A stretch of 64,000 bases of DNA from JABMQB01 sp963666575 (GCA_963666575.2 CAXXYG010000011.1:62001-126000); one strand, 5' to 3'; shown: positions 45,397-55,474, counted from the first letter of the stretch. Program-made: numbers and translations. Notes: a model not told the origin generated them from the letters alone.

Positions 45397-46752
45397 TTAT
45401 AAAGCATCATAGGGAATAAATCCTTTGGGTGGTTTATCACTCAGGGCTTCGCGAGGTTTGCAAAATTCAGGGCTATCGAATATTTTTTTCAACAGGAATT
45501 CACGCGTAGCCGGCTCAGCCAGGTGTGAAATGCCAATGGCATGTTCTCCTAAATTTAACCCCATGGGATTAAAAGCTCCGTTTTCAGTAACAATAATAAC
45601 CGGATCGGCAGCAATGGCAGTAGTTGTAATACCTTCGGGGCACATGTCAACTATTTTTGAAATGCCCGATTCGGTTGTCGATTTCATGGCAATAATTCCA
45701 TAGCCATCTTTTGAAAGGTAAGAACCTCTCAGGAAATCGGCCTGCCCTCCAATTCCACTGTATATTTGCCGGGCTTTGAGCGAATCGGCCCAGATGTTGC
45801 CATGCAGGTCGACCCCTATGGCACTATTGATTGCCACCATTTTATGTTGCTGTGAAATTTCCAGAATACTATTGGTTAGGTTGCACGGCCTCGATTGAAC
45901 GGAACTGTTATAATCAAGCCAATTATAACCTTCGTCATTTGCTGACAGGAAAATGGATGAAATGGAAAAGTTAACGTCGGAATATTTATTGGTGACCACA
46001 CCTTCGGTAATCAGTTTCCGCATGGAATCGGTAAATAGCTCAGTATAAATCCCCAAATCTTTTACTCCTTTTGCAATAATAGCATCGGTAACAGCTTCAG
46101 GAACTTCTCCAATTCCGTATTGTAAGGTTGTGCCATCGGTTATAAATAGTTCGGCTATTAATTTACCGATTTTTTGAGCTGTTTCATCTGGTTTATGAAT
46201 GGGTGTCGAAGGAATGGGGTAATCTGTATCAATTAGAAAATCAATTTCTGATTCATGAATTGTTGTTCCTAAAACAAAAGGCATTTGTTTATTTCTTTCA
46301 GCAATAACAAGCCCTTTTGAAGCTTTTGCCGATTCTACCGCTGCCGGAATTGCCTCAACTGATGTAGTGTAACTATAATTCCCTCCTTTATCAGGGCCAC
46401 TAACACTGATGAGTGCTACAGTTGGTTTTAAGTATTTTGTAAGTTGATTAGGAATATCAGATAAGTGGATAAGCTGGTAAGAGGCTAATCCGCTGTTTAA
46501 TGCTTTGCGGGAATAGGGGCCCGAAAAAATAACTCTGTGTTTAATCCGGCGGCATACCTCATCGTCAAATAGCTCTTTTACATCGCCTAATAACAATACG
46601 CTAAGTAATTCAATGTCTTTTATTGATTTGTCCTTGGCTATTTGTTTTAGCAGAGCCTGAGGAGTGGCTGCATTACCGGCTGTATAAATCATACTTCCGG
46701 GTTTTAAATTTGTTGAATTAATAGCCTCTTCGACGGTTTTGATATATTTCAT
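45397..46752 (-). CDS. acetyl-CoA hydrolase/CoA-transferase family protein
   Basis: About 451 residues; the ATG at 46752 is chosen over an upstream TTG. It shows the two-domain cat1/4-hydroxybutyrate CoA-transferase layout, with TLQYGIGEVPEAV near 214, FTDSMRKLITEGVV near 240 and the conserved IGGQADFLRGSYLSKDGYGI near 334. Members move CoA between acetate, succinate, butyrate and similar acids through a glutamyl-CoA intermediate. A paralogue of 436 residues sits with the propionate genes at 55487-56797. The acid partner cannot be told from the sequence. Confidence 0.87.
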   Translation of the reverse strand: MKYIKTVEEAINSTNLKPGSMIYTAGNAATPQALLKQIAKDKSIKDIELLSVLLLGDVKELFDDEVCRRIKHRVIFSGPYSRKALNSGLASYQLIHLSDIPNQLTKYLKPTVALISVSGPDKGGNYSYTTSVEAIPAAVESAKASKGLVIAERNKQMPFVLGTTIHESEIDFLIDTDYPIPSTPIHKPDETAQKIGKLIAELFITDGTTLQYGIGEVPEAVTDAIIAKGVKDLGIYTELFTDSMRKLITEGVVTNKYSDVNFSISSIFLSANDEGYNWLDYNSSVQSRPCNLTNSILEISQQHKMVAINSAIGVDLHGNIWADSLKARQIYSGIGGQADFLRGSYLSKDGYGIIAMKSTTESGISKIVDMCPEGITTTAIAADPVIIVTENGAFNPMGLNLGEHAIGISHLAEPATREFLLKKIFDSPEFCKPREALSDKPPKGFIPYDAL

Positions 46753-46889
46753 TATCAATTATAATTTGGCAAAATTTAACTAATTAGTAATCAGAAAATA
46801 CTTAAAATACAAATCTGTAATTATCTACAAATTAGTTCTATTTTTTTCAATATAAAAATGAAATAATTCAGTAAAAGCACTTATTTTAA

Positions 46890-47261
46890 TTAGTTCACTA
46901 GTTTTCGGCCAAAGGGTGTTAAAGCCAACGATGCCATTTTAAAATGTTGCCTGGCCCATGGAATACCAATAATTGTTATTCCAAGTAACACTCCGAAAAA
47001 CAAGTGGGTTAATGCAATCCAGATGCCACCAATCAAAAACCATAAAACATTCATAATGGTTGATAAGCAGCCAGGGGCATAATCCATGTATTCAATTTTT
47101 TGCCCAAAAGGCCATAGTGCCAACACTGCAAGTTTAAAAGCTTGTAAGCCGAAGGGAATTCCAACAATGGTGATGCAAAGGGCTAAGCCGGCTAAAACAT
47201 ATTCTACAAAGATGGCTAATCCTCCAAATATAAGCCAAACCAGATTTCCAAGTAGTTTCAT
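46890..47261 (-). CDS. YccF domain inner-membrane protein
   Basis: A 123-residue protein made of two similar halves, each with a hydrophobic hairpin and a shared ending (CITIVGIPFGLQAFKLA..LWPFG and ITIIGIPWARQHFKMASLALTPFG). This is the YccF double-repeat. The function is unknown. It stands alone between the CoA-transferase gene and the divergent sensor kinase gene. Confidence 0.88.
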   Translation of the reverse strand: MKLLGNLVWLIFGGLAIFVEYVLAGLALCITIVGIPFGLQAFKLAVLALWPFGQKIEYMDYAPGCLSTIMNVLWFLIGGIWIALTHLFFGVLLGITIIGIPWARQHFKMASLALTPFGRKLVN

Positions 47262-47523
47262 TCTTTTATCGTTTTAGTAAAGGGAATTTATTATAATATT
47301 TAATGATTTCTAAGTAATCCATTTTTTTTATAAATCGAACAATTTTTTCGGCGTAATCTTGAAAATTACCTGTGAACCCTTATTAATATACAAAAAAATG
47401 CGAACAGAAGTTTAGATTAAAGCATTCACCTAATAATCGTTTCGTGTAATCATCTATTAAAAAAAATGATTATTTATGATTTAAATGTTACATTTAATCA
47501 TCATTATTGGAAAATGAGGGGGA

Positions 47524-50500
47524 ATGTATAGGAAGTTGTTTTATTTAACGGCACTTTTATTTGTGTTAAATTTCGGGGGTTATTCCCAGAATCTGAACAT
47601 GAGGTTTATCGATCCTCTTGAAGATAAATTTACATCAGGAAGTTATGTAACTTCTTTAACACAAGATACATTAGGTACGATTTGGGTTGGCACAAAAAAT
47701 GGTTTGTATTCATTTAATGGCGCCAACTTTAATAGTTATAAGTATAACCCCAACGATTCTAATTCGATACCAAATAATAGTATTGTTCATCTTTTTGCTG
47801 ATACTGATGGCCGTATCTGGGTAACCTCTAATTTGGGGATTAGTATTTATAATTATTCATTGGATAACTTTAAGACAGTTGCAAATGAAATAAAAATGGC
47901 AGGGCTTAAAAGCCTGCAAATAAGTGCCATTAAACAAGATATTCATGGTGATATTTATAGGTCATCCGGTAAATCAATTTATGTATTTAATGAAATCACA
48001 AAAACATTCTCCCTATTTTATGAAATAGAGAAAGGATTTGTTTCCAGTTTTATTTTTGATAAAGAAAATAATTTGTGGATTGGTGCCATTGATGATGGAG
48101 GAGTGACTTTTTATGATCAAAAGAATAAGAAAACAAAGCTATTTAACTACCTGCCTGATAAAACTGGTTTATCAAGTAATGAGATCAGAGATATTGGAAT
48201 ACATGGGAATAAACTGTGGATTGCCACTTATGGAGGAGGTATTAATTCTTTAAACCTTCTGGATTATACCATCAAGAGGTATCCTGTTTATGACTCCTAT
48301 GTTGGTTATGCTTTTTTTGTATACAAAGACCTGGATAACAGGTTATGGACATGTGATCTTACAGGATTAAAATTGTATGATGAGAAAAACGATAGTTTTT
48401 ATGGGTATTATTCCCGCGAAAACAATGCTTTCTCCATAAAAGAAGCGGTTTTAGGAATATTTCAGGACAGGCAAGGAAATTACTGGACATACCATAGCTC
48501 AGGAATAGGCAAAAGGGTTGTCCCTAAAGGTTTTGAATTATATAATTCAAAGTCTGATTATCCATGGAATATAAGGCATTCAAATATTTCAGCAATTGCT
48601 TTTGATAATGAAGGGAATTGGTGGCTGGGAAATGCATTTAATGGGATTGAAGTTTTTAATGAGGAAGGATATAATGTTAGGGATTTTGGCTATGATACAA
48701 ATGATCAATTTAGTTTGGGGAAAGGAGCTGTGGGGTGTATTTTTAACGACAGCCAGAATAATATGTGGATAGGCACAAATATGGGTGGCCTCCAATATTA
48801 CGATAAAAACGAGGACAAGTTTTATACCTATGTGAATAATCCTAATGACACCAAATCGGTTGCAAATAACGATATTCGATCGATAGATGAAGACAAACAA
48901 GGAAATCTTTGGGTAGTTCCCCACGGCAACGGAATTGATAAATTTGATCGAAAAAACAATATTTTTTATCATTATACTGAACAGAATAGTACCCTGTCAA
49001 ATGATTGGGCTTTTCAGGTTTTATGCGATTCAGAAGAAAATATTTGGGTAGCTACCGTTTATGGGTTAAACAAACTTGTAAAAGGTGCCTCTAAATTTGA
49101 AAATTATTTTTACCAAAGTTTTGATACAACCAGCTTAAGCAGCAACGAAATATATACAATTTTTGAAGATTCGAAGCATCAGCTTTGGGTTGGTACATCG
49201 GCAGGATTAAACAAATACAATCGTGAAACAAATAATTTTACCAGGTATCTTAAAGGGTTTGTAAGTACTTATATAGAAGCAATTCAGGAAGATGAAAGCA
49301 ATAATATTTGGGTGAGTACAAAAAGCGGATTGTCATTATTAAATCATAAAAACAATCAGGTTACTAATTTTAATTATTTGGATGGGCTTCAGAAAGGGGA
49401 GTTTATTTCCAGATCATCGGCCAGCAATTTAAAAGGGCAGTTGTTTTTTGGAGGTAGCGATGGTATGAATGTATTTTATCCCGGCAAATTGTATCAAAAT
49501 ACACAAAAGCCAAAAGTTCTCCTTTCCCGGCTAAAGCTTTTTAATACGGAAATTAACCAGTACGGTAAAAACAGTATTTTAAAACAGCATATTCGTTTTA
49601 CCGATGAGATTGTTTTAAAGTATGATGAGAATGTTTTTAGTATTGAATATTATGCTGATAATTTAATAAATGCACATAAAAATTTATTCCGATATAAGCT
49701 TGATGGACTGGAAAAAAGATGGAATGAGGTAGGTACTAAAAACGAAGCAACATATACACACTTATCGCCAGGCAAATATATTTTTCGGGTTCAGGGCTCA
49801 AATGATGATGGGATTTGGAACACTGAAGGTGCATCGCTTAAAATTAGAATTTTACCTCCATGGTGGTTAACGTGGTGGTTTAAAACTATTTTGGTAGTGT
49901 TTGTTTTTGGTATGTTGGGTTTTGTATTTTACATTCGGAATAAAAGGTTTAAAAAACAAAGACTAGTTCTGGAGCAGAAAGTTGAAGAAAGGACAAAAGA
50001 GTTGTTTGAAAAAAATGCTATTCTTAAAAATCAATCTGAAGAATTTAAAGTTATTAACGAAGAGTTGGAAGAAAGGCAGCTAAAGATTGAAGAACAAAGC
50101 GAAGAGCTTAAATCACAAACTGAAAATCTGGAAAAAATAAACAGAGAATTAACTAACATCAATTTAACAAAAGATAAACTTTTTTCGGTCATAGCTCACG
50201 ATTTAAGAAACCCGTTTAATTCTATTTTAGGTTTTTCTGAATTGTTTTATAATAATTATAATGAATTAGACGATACTGACAAAATTGAAATGGCCCGGAA
50301 TATTAATGTTGCATCTACTTCAGTTTATAATTTGTTGAATAACTTATTAAACTGGGTTCGGTCTCAAACTGATCAAATTAGCTGTCATCCAGTTTGTTTT
50401 GATGTTTGTGTAATTATTTTCAATGCATTTCAATTACTGGAATACAATGCCCGTTCAAAAAACATCGACCTTAAAATAATTCATACTGAGAGTGTCTTTG

Positions 50501-50859
50501 TTTGGGCTGATAAAGAGATGGTTGATACATTGGTGAGGAATTTGATAAGTAATGCTATTAAATTTACTCCCAATAATGGTAAAATTTATGTTTCGGTTAT
50601 AAAAAATGGTGGAATGGCTGAAGTATCAATAGTCGATAATGGAATTGGTATGAGCAGTGATATCATTCAAAACCTGTTCAGAATGGACAAAGTTCAATCA
50701 CATCCCGGGACTAACGGAGAGAAAGGTTCGGCCCTTGGTTTAATCTTGTGTAAAGATTTTGTTGAACGGAATAAAGGAGAACTAACTGTTAGTAGTGTTC
50801 CAGGAAAAGGGAGTACTTTTAAATTCACTCTTCCTCTTTATTCGGAAGATAAAAAGTAA
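47524..50859 (+). CDS. two-component-regulator-propeller sensor histidine kinase
   Basis: An 1111-residue protein. After a signal peptide (about 1-21) there are two seven-bladed periplasmic propellers made of Reg_prop repeats (W-V-G-T or W-I-G-x patterns), then a Y_Y_Y domain near 710-775. A membrane segment (about 780-803), a coiled coil (about 810-880), a HisKA box with His892 in FSVIAHDLRNPFNSI and a HATPase domain (LVRNLISNAIKF, VDNGIGMSS, GSALGLIL) follow. Unlike PUL-linked hybrid systems it lacks a receiver and an AraC domain, so a separate regulator is needed; none is adjacent. The ligand is unknown. Confidence 0.92.
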   Translation: MYRKLFYLTALLFVLNFGGYSQNLNMRFIDPLEDKFTSGSYVTSLTQDTLGTIWVGTKNGLYSFNGANFNSYKYNPNDSNSIPNNSIVHLFADTDGRIWVTSNLGISIYNYSLDNFKTVANEIKMAGLKSLQISAIKQDIHGDIYRSSGKSIYVFNEITKTFSLFYEIEKGFVSSFIFDKENNLWIGAIDDGGVTFYDQKNKKTKLFNYLPDKTGLSSNEIRDIGIHGNKLWIATYGGGINSLNLLDYTIKRYPVYDSYVGYAFFVYKDLDNRLWTCDLTGLKLYDEKNDSFYGYYSRENNAFSIKEAVLGIFQDRQGNYWTYHSSGIGKRVVPKGFELYNSKSDYPWNIRHSNISAIAFDNEGNWWLGNAFNGIEVFNEEGYNVRDFGYDTNDQFSLGKGAVGCIFNDSQNNMWIGTNMGGLQYYDKNEDKFYTYVNNPNDTKSVANNDIRSIDEDKQGNLWVVPHGNGIDKFDRKNNIFYHYTEQNSTLSNDWAFQVLCDSEENIWVATVYGLNKLVKGASKFENYFYQSFDTTSLSSNEIYTIFEDSKHQLWVGTSAGLNKYNRETNNFTRYLKGFVSTYIEAIQEDESNNIWVSTKSGLSLLNHKNNQVTNFNYLDGLQKGEFISRSSASNLKGQLFFGGSDGMNVFYPGKLYQNTQKPKVLLSRLKLFNTEINQYGKNSILKQHIRFTDEIVLKYDENVFSIEYYADNLINAHKNLFRYKLDGLEKRWNEVGTKNEATYTHLSPGKYIFRVQGSNDDGIWNTEGASLKIRILPPWWLTWWFKTILVVFVFGMLGFVFYIRNKRFKKQRLVLEQKVEERTKELFEKNAILKNQSEEFKVINEELEERQLKIEEQSEELKSQTENLEKINRELTNINLTKDKLFSVIAHDLRNPFNSILGFSELFYNNYNELDDTDKIEMARNINVASTSVYNLLNNLLNWVRSQTDQISCHPVCFDVCVIIFNAFQLLEYNARSKNIDLKIIHTESVFVWADKEMVDTLVRNLISNAIKFTPNNGKIYVSVIKNGGMAEVSIVDNGIGMSSDIIQNLFRMDKVQSHPGTNGEKGSALGLILCKDFVERNKGELTVSSVPGKGSTFKFTLPLYSEDKK

Positions 50860-50887
50860 AAAAGGCCTCCTTTCGGAAGCCTTTTTG
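50857..50887. terminator. bidirectional terminator between the kinase and decarboxylase genes
   Basis: The stem AAAAAGGC-TCC with GGA-GCCTTTTT and loop TTTC has one mismatch. It has a T-run on the plus side and an A-run on the other, so it can serve both converging genes. Confidence 0.85.
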
Positions 50888-50932
50888 TAAGGTGAGATCT
50901 CTCCCTTTTATATAATAAAAAAATAAATATTC

Positions 50933-52586
50933 CTACATCAGGAAACTTAATAATATACCTGCACCTACTGCCGAACCAATAACACCTGAAACGTTGGGAG
51001 CCATTGCATGCATAAGTAAGTGGTTTGTTGGATCTTCTTTAAGTCCCATGTGTTGTACAACCCTAGCACTATCGGGAACAGCAGATACACCACTGGCACC
51101 AATCATAGGGTTTATTTTATTCTCTTTTTTCAGGAATAAATTCATTGCTTTAGCACCTAAAACACCACCGGCTGTTGCAATTATAAATGATCCGGCACCA
51201 AGTCCGAATATTTTAATTGACGACATGGTTAGGAAAACATCGGCTTGTGTTGAAGCACCTACTGTAATGCCAAGTAGTATAGTTATTGTATCGATTAATG
51301 AATTGGATGCAACCTTTGCCAAACGGCCTGTAACTCCCGATTCTTTTAAAAGATTTCCAAAAAACAACATTCCCAACAGAGGCAGCGATGTAGGAGCAAT
51401 ATAAGCTGTTAAAATCAGCCCAACCAGTGGGAAAATAATTTTTTCGTTTTTAGAAACAGCCCGTGGCGGTTTCATCCTGATTTTTCGTTCTTTTTTTTGA
51501 TGTTAACAGTTTGATGACAGGAGGTTGAATTACCGGAACCAAAGCCATGTATGAGTAGGCTGCTATAGCAATAGGGCCAATAAGGTTTTTAACCAATTCT
51601 CCATTTGCAAGGACATTTACGCCATTGGCTAATTTTGAAGAAAGGAAAATAGCTGTAGGCCCATCGGCACCACCAATAATTCCAATGGCACCTGCTTCGG
51701 GAGGTGCAAAACCTAACCAAAGGGCTCCAAGGAATGTAAGGAAAATACCAATTTGTGCTGCTGCACCTAATAACATTAATTTTGGATTTGAGATCAGCGA
51801 TGAAAAATCGGTCATGGCTCCAATCCCAAGGAAAATTAATGGTGGGTACCATCCCTGAACCACCCCTTTATACAGGTAGTTCATTACTGAGCCAGGTTCA
51901 TAAACTCCCAATTGTAAATTAAAATCGGTAGCCTGAAACATAGGGACATTACCAATTAATACTCCAATTCCAATTGGAATAAGCAATAGAGGCTCAAAAT
52001 CATATCTGATAGCCAGGAATATAAAAAATAATCCCACAATCATCATAACTATGTGCCCCCAGGTAACATTTCCAAAACCCGAAAATTCATAAAAATTAAT
52101 TAATCCTGAAACAGCTCCCGGGTAGTTTTTGTACACAATTCCCTCCGAAATCAATTGATCACCATCAAGTTGTAATGTCCTGTCAGGTAGTTGAACAGTT
52201 TCGTTAAATGTGGCATACCCTCCCGATAAATTATTGGGGTCGGTATTTTTTCGTAACCGGGTGGCATTTTTTGATTTAAAATGTAATACTACTTTATTAC
52301 CCGAAACAGAATAATGGCCTGAGTATCGTTGTTTTGCTGAATCAAGTAAAAACGTGTTATCGGTTTCAAAACTTAATGTTTTAAAACGTTTTGTAGTTTT
52401 AACCGTTTCACCTTCTTTTAATTGTGATGCATCGAATGTCGGATTGGGAACATACCCTCCGGAGCGTGTGATCCATTTTCCTTGAGTAAGAAGATTGGTT
52501 GTTTTATCGGTGGTACTTGCTATTCCCGAAAAGGAGAATAACAGGATGGCTACAATAGCTAATTGAACTATTTTTTTCATATTCAT
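50933..52586 (-). CDS. oadB: sodium-translocating decarboxylase beta subunit with N-terminal extension, frameshifted
   Basis: Two frames make one product: 51450-52586 (signal peptide, an extra domain, first half of OadB) and 50933-51475 (second half). The usual join ..LLTSKKERKIRMK.. is restored by removing one A from the run at 51491-51498 (eight A on the coding strand; seven expected). About 160 residues precede the standard OadB part. They start with a signal peptide (MKKIVQLAIVAILLFSFSG) and resemble a lipocalin-like domain. OadB moves sodium out as the carboxyl group is removed, with key motifs EAGAIGIIGGADGPTAIF and GASGVSAVPDSARV. Whether the shift is real or a sequencing error is open. 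Confidence 0.85.
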
Positions 52587-52595
52587 TGTCAATTC

Positions 52596-53021
52596 TTATT
52601 CAATTTCCATAAGGACATCATCCTGCATCACAGTATCGCCACTGCTTACTTTAATGGTTTTTACCACTCCACCCTTCTCAGAATGTACCTGGTTTTCCAT
52701 TTTCATTGCCTCCATCGACATAACACTTTGACCTTCGGTAATTGAATCGCCAACAGCTACATTAATTTTTAGAATTGTACCTGGTAATGGCGATTTTATT
52801 TGATATGAGCCCGTAGATTTGCTTTTCTGAATCATCCCTTCACCTGGTTTATGCTCGACAGGTTTGCGGATTAATTGAGGAGTTTTCGAAGTTTTAACTT
52901 CAGTATCGATTTCTATTTCGTAGGAAGTACCATTTACTTCAATATTGGCTATTTTTTCATCGAGGTCTTTAATAAGTACCTCATAGTCGTTTCCGTGTAT
53001 TTTGAATTTATATTTTTTCAT
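52596..53021 (-). CDS. biotin carboxyl carrier protein subunit
   Basis: A 141-residue protein with a C-terminal biotinyl domain (about 70-141) carrying the biotinylated Lys107 in VMSMEAMKMENQV. The middle is a linker with Pro and Lys. It shuttles CO2 from the carboxyltransferase to the beta subunit. It lies 9 bp upstream of the beta subunit's start and just after the gamma subunit, so the operon is complete. It belongs to the sodium-pumping decarboxylase, not to fatty-acid synthesis. Confidence 0.93.
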   Translation of the reverse strand: MKKYKFKIHGNDYEVLIKDLDEKIANIEVNGTSYEIEIDTEVKTSKTPQLIRKPVEHKPGEGMIQKSKSTGSYQIKSPLPGTILKINVAVGDSITEGQSVMSMEAMKMENQVHSEKGGVVKTIKVSSGDTVMQDDVLMEIE

Positions 53022-53032
53022 TGTTATATTGT

Positions 53033-53407
53033 TTATCGTGATGGCCAGTTTTGAGTAGTACTGTAAATCTTTGAACTCCAGGGAGAATATGCTTTTTTGA
53101 CCTTTTTAATTGTCACAACATTACTCTCTTCATCGTGAAATTCATCGAAGTATAAGTGCAAAGCCAGGCTTATTGCTGCTGCCACATTTCCTTCCAATGT
53201 ATAATCATCTATTTTGGAAGTTGATCCACCCTTATTTTTCTTTTTTATCTGAATTTTTTTAGGCTTCATATTTAACAATTTTGGAAGACGTGAAAAAACG
53301 AAAACCATAATTGTAAGTGCGGCAATAACAATAGAAAAACCTACAAGAGCCACCATAAACCCATAATCAAGGTTATTTGCCGATAAAATGATTAATAAAT
53401 TATTCAT
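53033..53407 (-). CDS. oadG: OadG-family gamma subunit
   Basis: A 124-residue membrane protein: one transmembrane helix (about 15-42, FMVALVGFSIVIAALTIMVFVF), then a basic stretch (PKKIQIKKKNKGG) and a C-terminal part ending in WSSKIYSTTQNWPSR. Gamma subunits anchor the carboxyltransferase to the beta subunit. It sits between the biotin protein and the carboxyltransferase genes, with 11 bp gaps on each side. Confidence 0.85.
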   Translation of the reverse strand: MNNLLIILSANNLDYGFMVALVGFSIVIAALTIMVFVFSRLPKLLNMKPKKIQIKKKNKGGSTSKIDDYTLEGNVAAAISLALHLYFDEFHDEESNVVTIKKVKKAYSPWSSKIYSTTQNWPSR

Positions 53408-53418
53408 AGCAAATTATT

Positions 53419-54978
53419 TTATAATGGGATGTTTGAATGTTTTTTTGGAGGATTCACCAGCTTTTTGGTACTTAAGCTCTGTAACCCACGAATGATCCTA
53501 AACCGCGTATTCATTGGTTCAATCACATCATCGATATACCCTAAAGAAGCTGCCTGGTATGGATTGGCAAATTTTTCGGTGTATTCATCTTCGTTTTGAG
53601 CAATAAATTTGGCTCTTTCTTCCGGATCTTCAATTTCCCTCAGTTTTCTGCCTTGTAATACTTCTACAGCTCCGGCAGCTCCCATTACAGCAATTTCGGC
53701 TGTAGGCCAAGCGTAATTAAGGTCGCCACGTAATTGTTTACACGACATAACATCGTGGGCACCACCATACGATTTACGTAAAGTGATAGTGATTTTAGGA
53801 ACAGTTGCTTCACCATATGCAAACATTAATTTGGCTCCATGAATAATGATTCCTCCATATTCTTGTTTCGAACCAGGAAGGAAACCCGGAACATCAACAA
53901 GGGTAATTACCGGGATATTAAAACTGTCGCAGAACCTTACAAAACGTGCTGCTTTACGCGAAGCTTCAATGTCGAGGACACCAGCCAGGTAATTAGGTTG
54001 ATTGGCCACAATTCCTACTGGTTGACCGTTAAATTTGGCAAAACCTACTATAATGTTTTTAGCATAGTTCCTGTGAATCTCCAAAAATTCGCCATAATCA
54101 ACAATCGAATGAATAACATCTTTTACATCATACGGTTGGTTTGGATTTTCCGGAATTATTTCATTCAGAATTTCATCTTTTCTTTCAATTGGGTCAGAAC
54201 ATTCGGTGGTAATTGGGTCCTCAAGGTTATTTTGTGGCAGGTAGCTTAAAAGTTTCCTGATAATTAATAATCCTTCTTGTTCGTCTTCTACTAAAAAATG
54301 GGCTACCCCCGATTTTGAAGCATGAACTTTACCACCACCAAGGTCTTCAGTTGAGATATCTTCGCCTGTAACTGTTTTAACAACTTTAGGGCCGGTGACG
54401 AACATGTATGAATTTTGTTCAGTCATCATAATAAAGTCGGTAAGGGCAGGAGAATAAACAGCTCCACCGGCACAAGGCCCAAAAATAGCTGATATTTGTG
54501 GTACAACTCCCGATGCTAAAATGTTACGCTCAAATATTTCGGCATAACCTGCAAGCGAAGTAACACCCTCCTGAATTCGGGCACCACCTGAATCATTTAA
54601 TCCAATAATTGGCGCTCCGACTTTCATGGCCATATCCATAATTTTGCAGGTTTTTGCAGCAAATGTTTCTGAAAGCGAACCTCCAAAAACAGTAAAATCC
54701 TGTGCATAAATATATACAACACGTCCGTCGATAGTACCATGGCCGGTTACAACACCATCGCCAAGGAATTTTGTTTTTTCGAGTCCAAAGTTGGTGCACC
54801 TGTGTGTAACAAACATGTCAAACTCTTCGAAACTGCCTTCGTCCAGAATAATTTCAATACGCTCGCGTGCTGTAAATTTACCTTTCCGGTGTTGTGCTTC
54901 AATTCTTTTAATTCCACCTCCTAATTTAGCTTCTGCTCTGAGGTCGATTAGTTTTTTAATTTTATCTTGATTGCTCAT
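53419..54978 (-). CDS. mmdA: acyl-CoA carboxylase carboxyltransferase subunit (methylmalonyl-CoA decarboxylase alpha)
   Basis: About 519 residues with the start at 54978 (MSNQDKIKKL). It has the two crotonase-like halves of biotin-dependent carboxyltransferases: EFDMFVTHRCTNFG early, LNDSGGARIQEGV near 115, GPCAGGAVYSPALTDF near 150, VDVPGFLPGSKQEYGGI near 370 and YGGAHDVMSCKQL near 410. With the gamma, biotin and beta subunits and the epimerase gene, it most likely removes CO2 from methylmalonyl-CoA to give propionyl-CoA. Propionyl-CoA carboxylase is the alternative role of this enzyme class. Confidence 0.93.
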   Translation of the reverse strand: MSNQDKIKKLIDLRAEAKLGGGIKRIEAQHRKGKFTARERIEIILDEGSFEEFDMFVTHRCTNFGLEKTKFLGDGVVTGHGTIDGRVVYIYAQDFTVFGGSLSETFAAKTCKIMDMAMKVGAPIIGLNDSGGARIQEGVTSLAGYAEIFERNILASGVVPQISAIFGPCAGGAVYSPALTDFIMMTEQNSYMFVTGPKVVKTVTGEDISTEDLGGGKVHASKSGVAHFLVEDEQEGLLIIRKLLSYLPQNNLEDPITTECSDPIERKDEILNEIIPENPNQPYDVKDVIHSIVDYGEFLEIHRNYAKNIIVGFAKFNGQPVGIVANQPNYLAGVLDIEASRKAARFVRFCDSFNIPVITLVDVPGFLPGSKQEYGGIIIHGAKLMFAYGEATVPKITITLRKSYGGAHDVMSCKQLRGDLNYAWPTAEIAVMGAAGAVEVLQGRKLREIEDPEERAKFIAQNEDEYTEKFANPYQAASLGYIDDVIEPMNTRFRIIRGLQSLSTKKLVNPPKKHSNIPL

Positions 54979-55001
54979 TTTAGTTGATTTTCCAAATACT
55001 A

Positions 55002-55407
55002 TTATTCTTCGCCACAAATTTCGGTTAATACACCAAATGTTGATTTTGGGTGTAAAAATCCAATGTTTAATCCTTCAGCACCTTTGCGAGCTGTTTTATC
55101 AATAAGGCGGATACCATTTTCTTCTGATTCTTTTAATGCTTTATTTACATTATCTGTAGCAAATGCAATATGGTGGACACCTTGCCCGCGTTTTTTCAAG
55201 AAATTTTCCAATTGGCCCTGCAGGGTCAGTTGATTCAAGCAATTCAATTTTTGTTTCGCCGACCTTAAAAAAAGCTGTTTTTACTTTTTGGTCCGAAACC
55301 TCTTCTACGGCATAACATTTTAATCCAAATGATTTTTCATAAAAGGGAATAGCTTCCTCGAGGCTATTAACTGCTATACCAATGTGTTCGATATGAGATA
55401 TATTCAT
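55002..55407 (-). CDS. mce: methylmalonyl-CoA epimerase, frameshifted
   Basis: Two overlapping frames, 55150-55407 and 55002-55247, are one epimerase of about 134 residues. The join ..KFLEKRGQGVHHIAF.. is restored by removing one A from the run at 55191-55196 (six; five expected). Metal and catalytic residues are visible: HIEHIGIAV at the start, KIELLES, GVHHIAFATDN and LTEICGEE at the end. It interconverts (R)- and (S)-methylmalonyl-CoA and feeds the decarboxylase encoded 23 bp downstream. The cut may be a sequencing artefact, like the one in the beta subunit gene. Confidence 0.9.
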
Positions 55408-55445
55408 TTTAAATTGTATTAAATAATGATTAGTCCTTAATGTAC

Positions 55446-55474
55446 AAAAAAAGGCAAACTTTCGCCTGCCTTTT
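55446..55474 (-). terminator. terminator of the CoA-transferase gene
   Basis: AAAAGGCA at 55449-55456 pairs with TGCCTTTT at 55467-55474 around a ten-base loop, and the minus strand ends in a T-run. It lies 12 bases after the CoA-transferase stop and before the epimerase gene. Confidence 0.75.

Noticed and set aside
51484..51510. Programmed -1 ribosomal frameshift at the A8 run in the beta-subunit gene
   Set aside because: Working through the codons, the canonical continuation needs one fewer A, i.e. a +1 move, so the A-AAA-AAA -1 slip does not restore the frame. A sequencing error or transcript slippage fits better.
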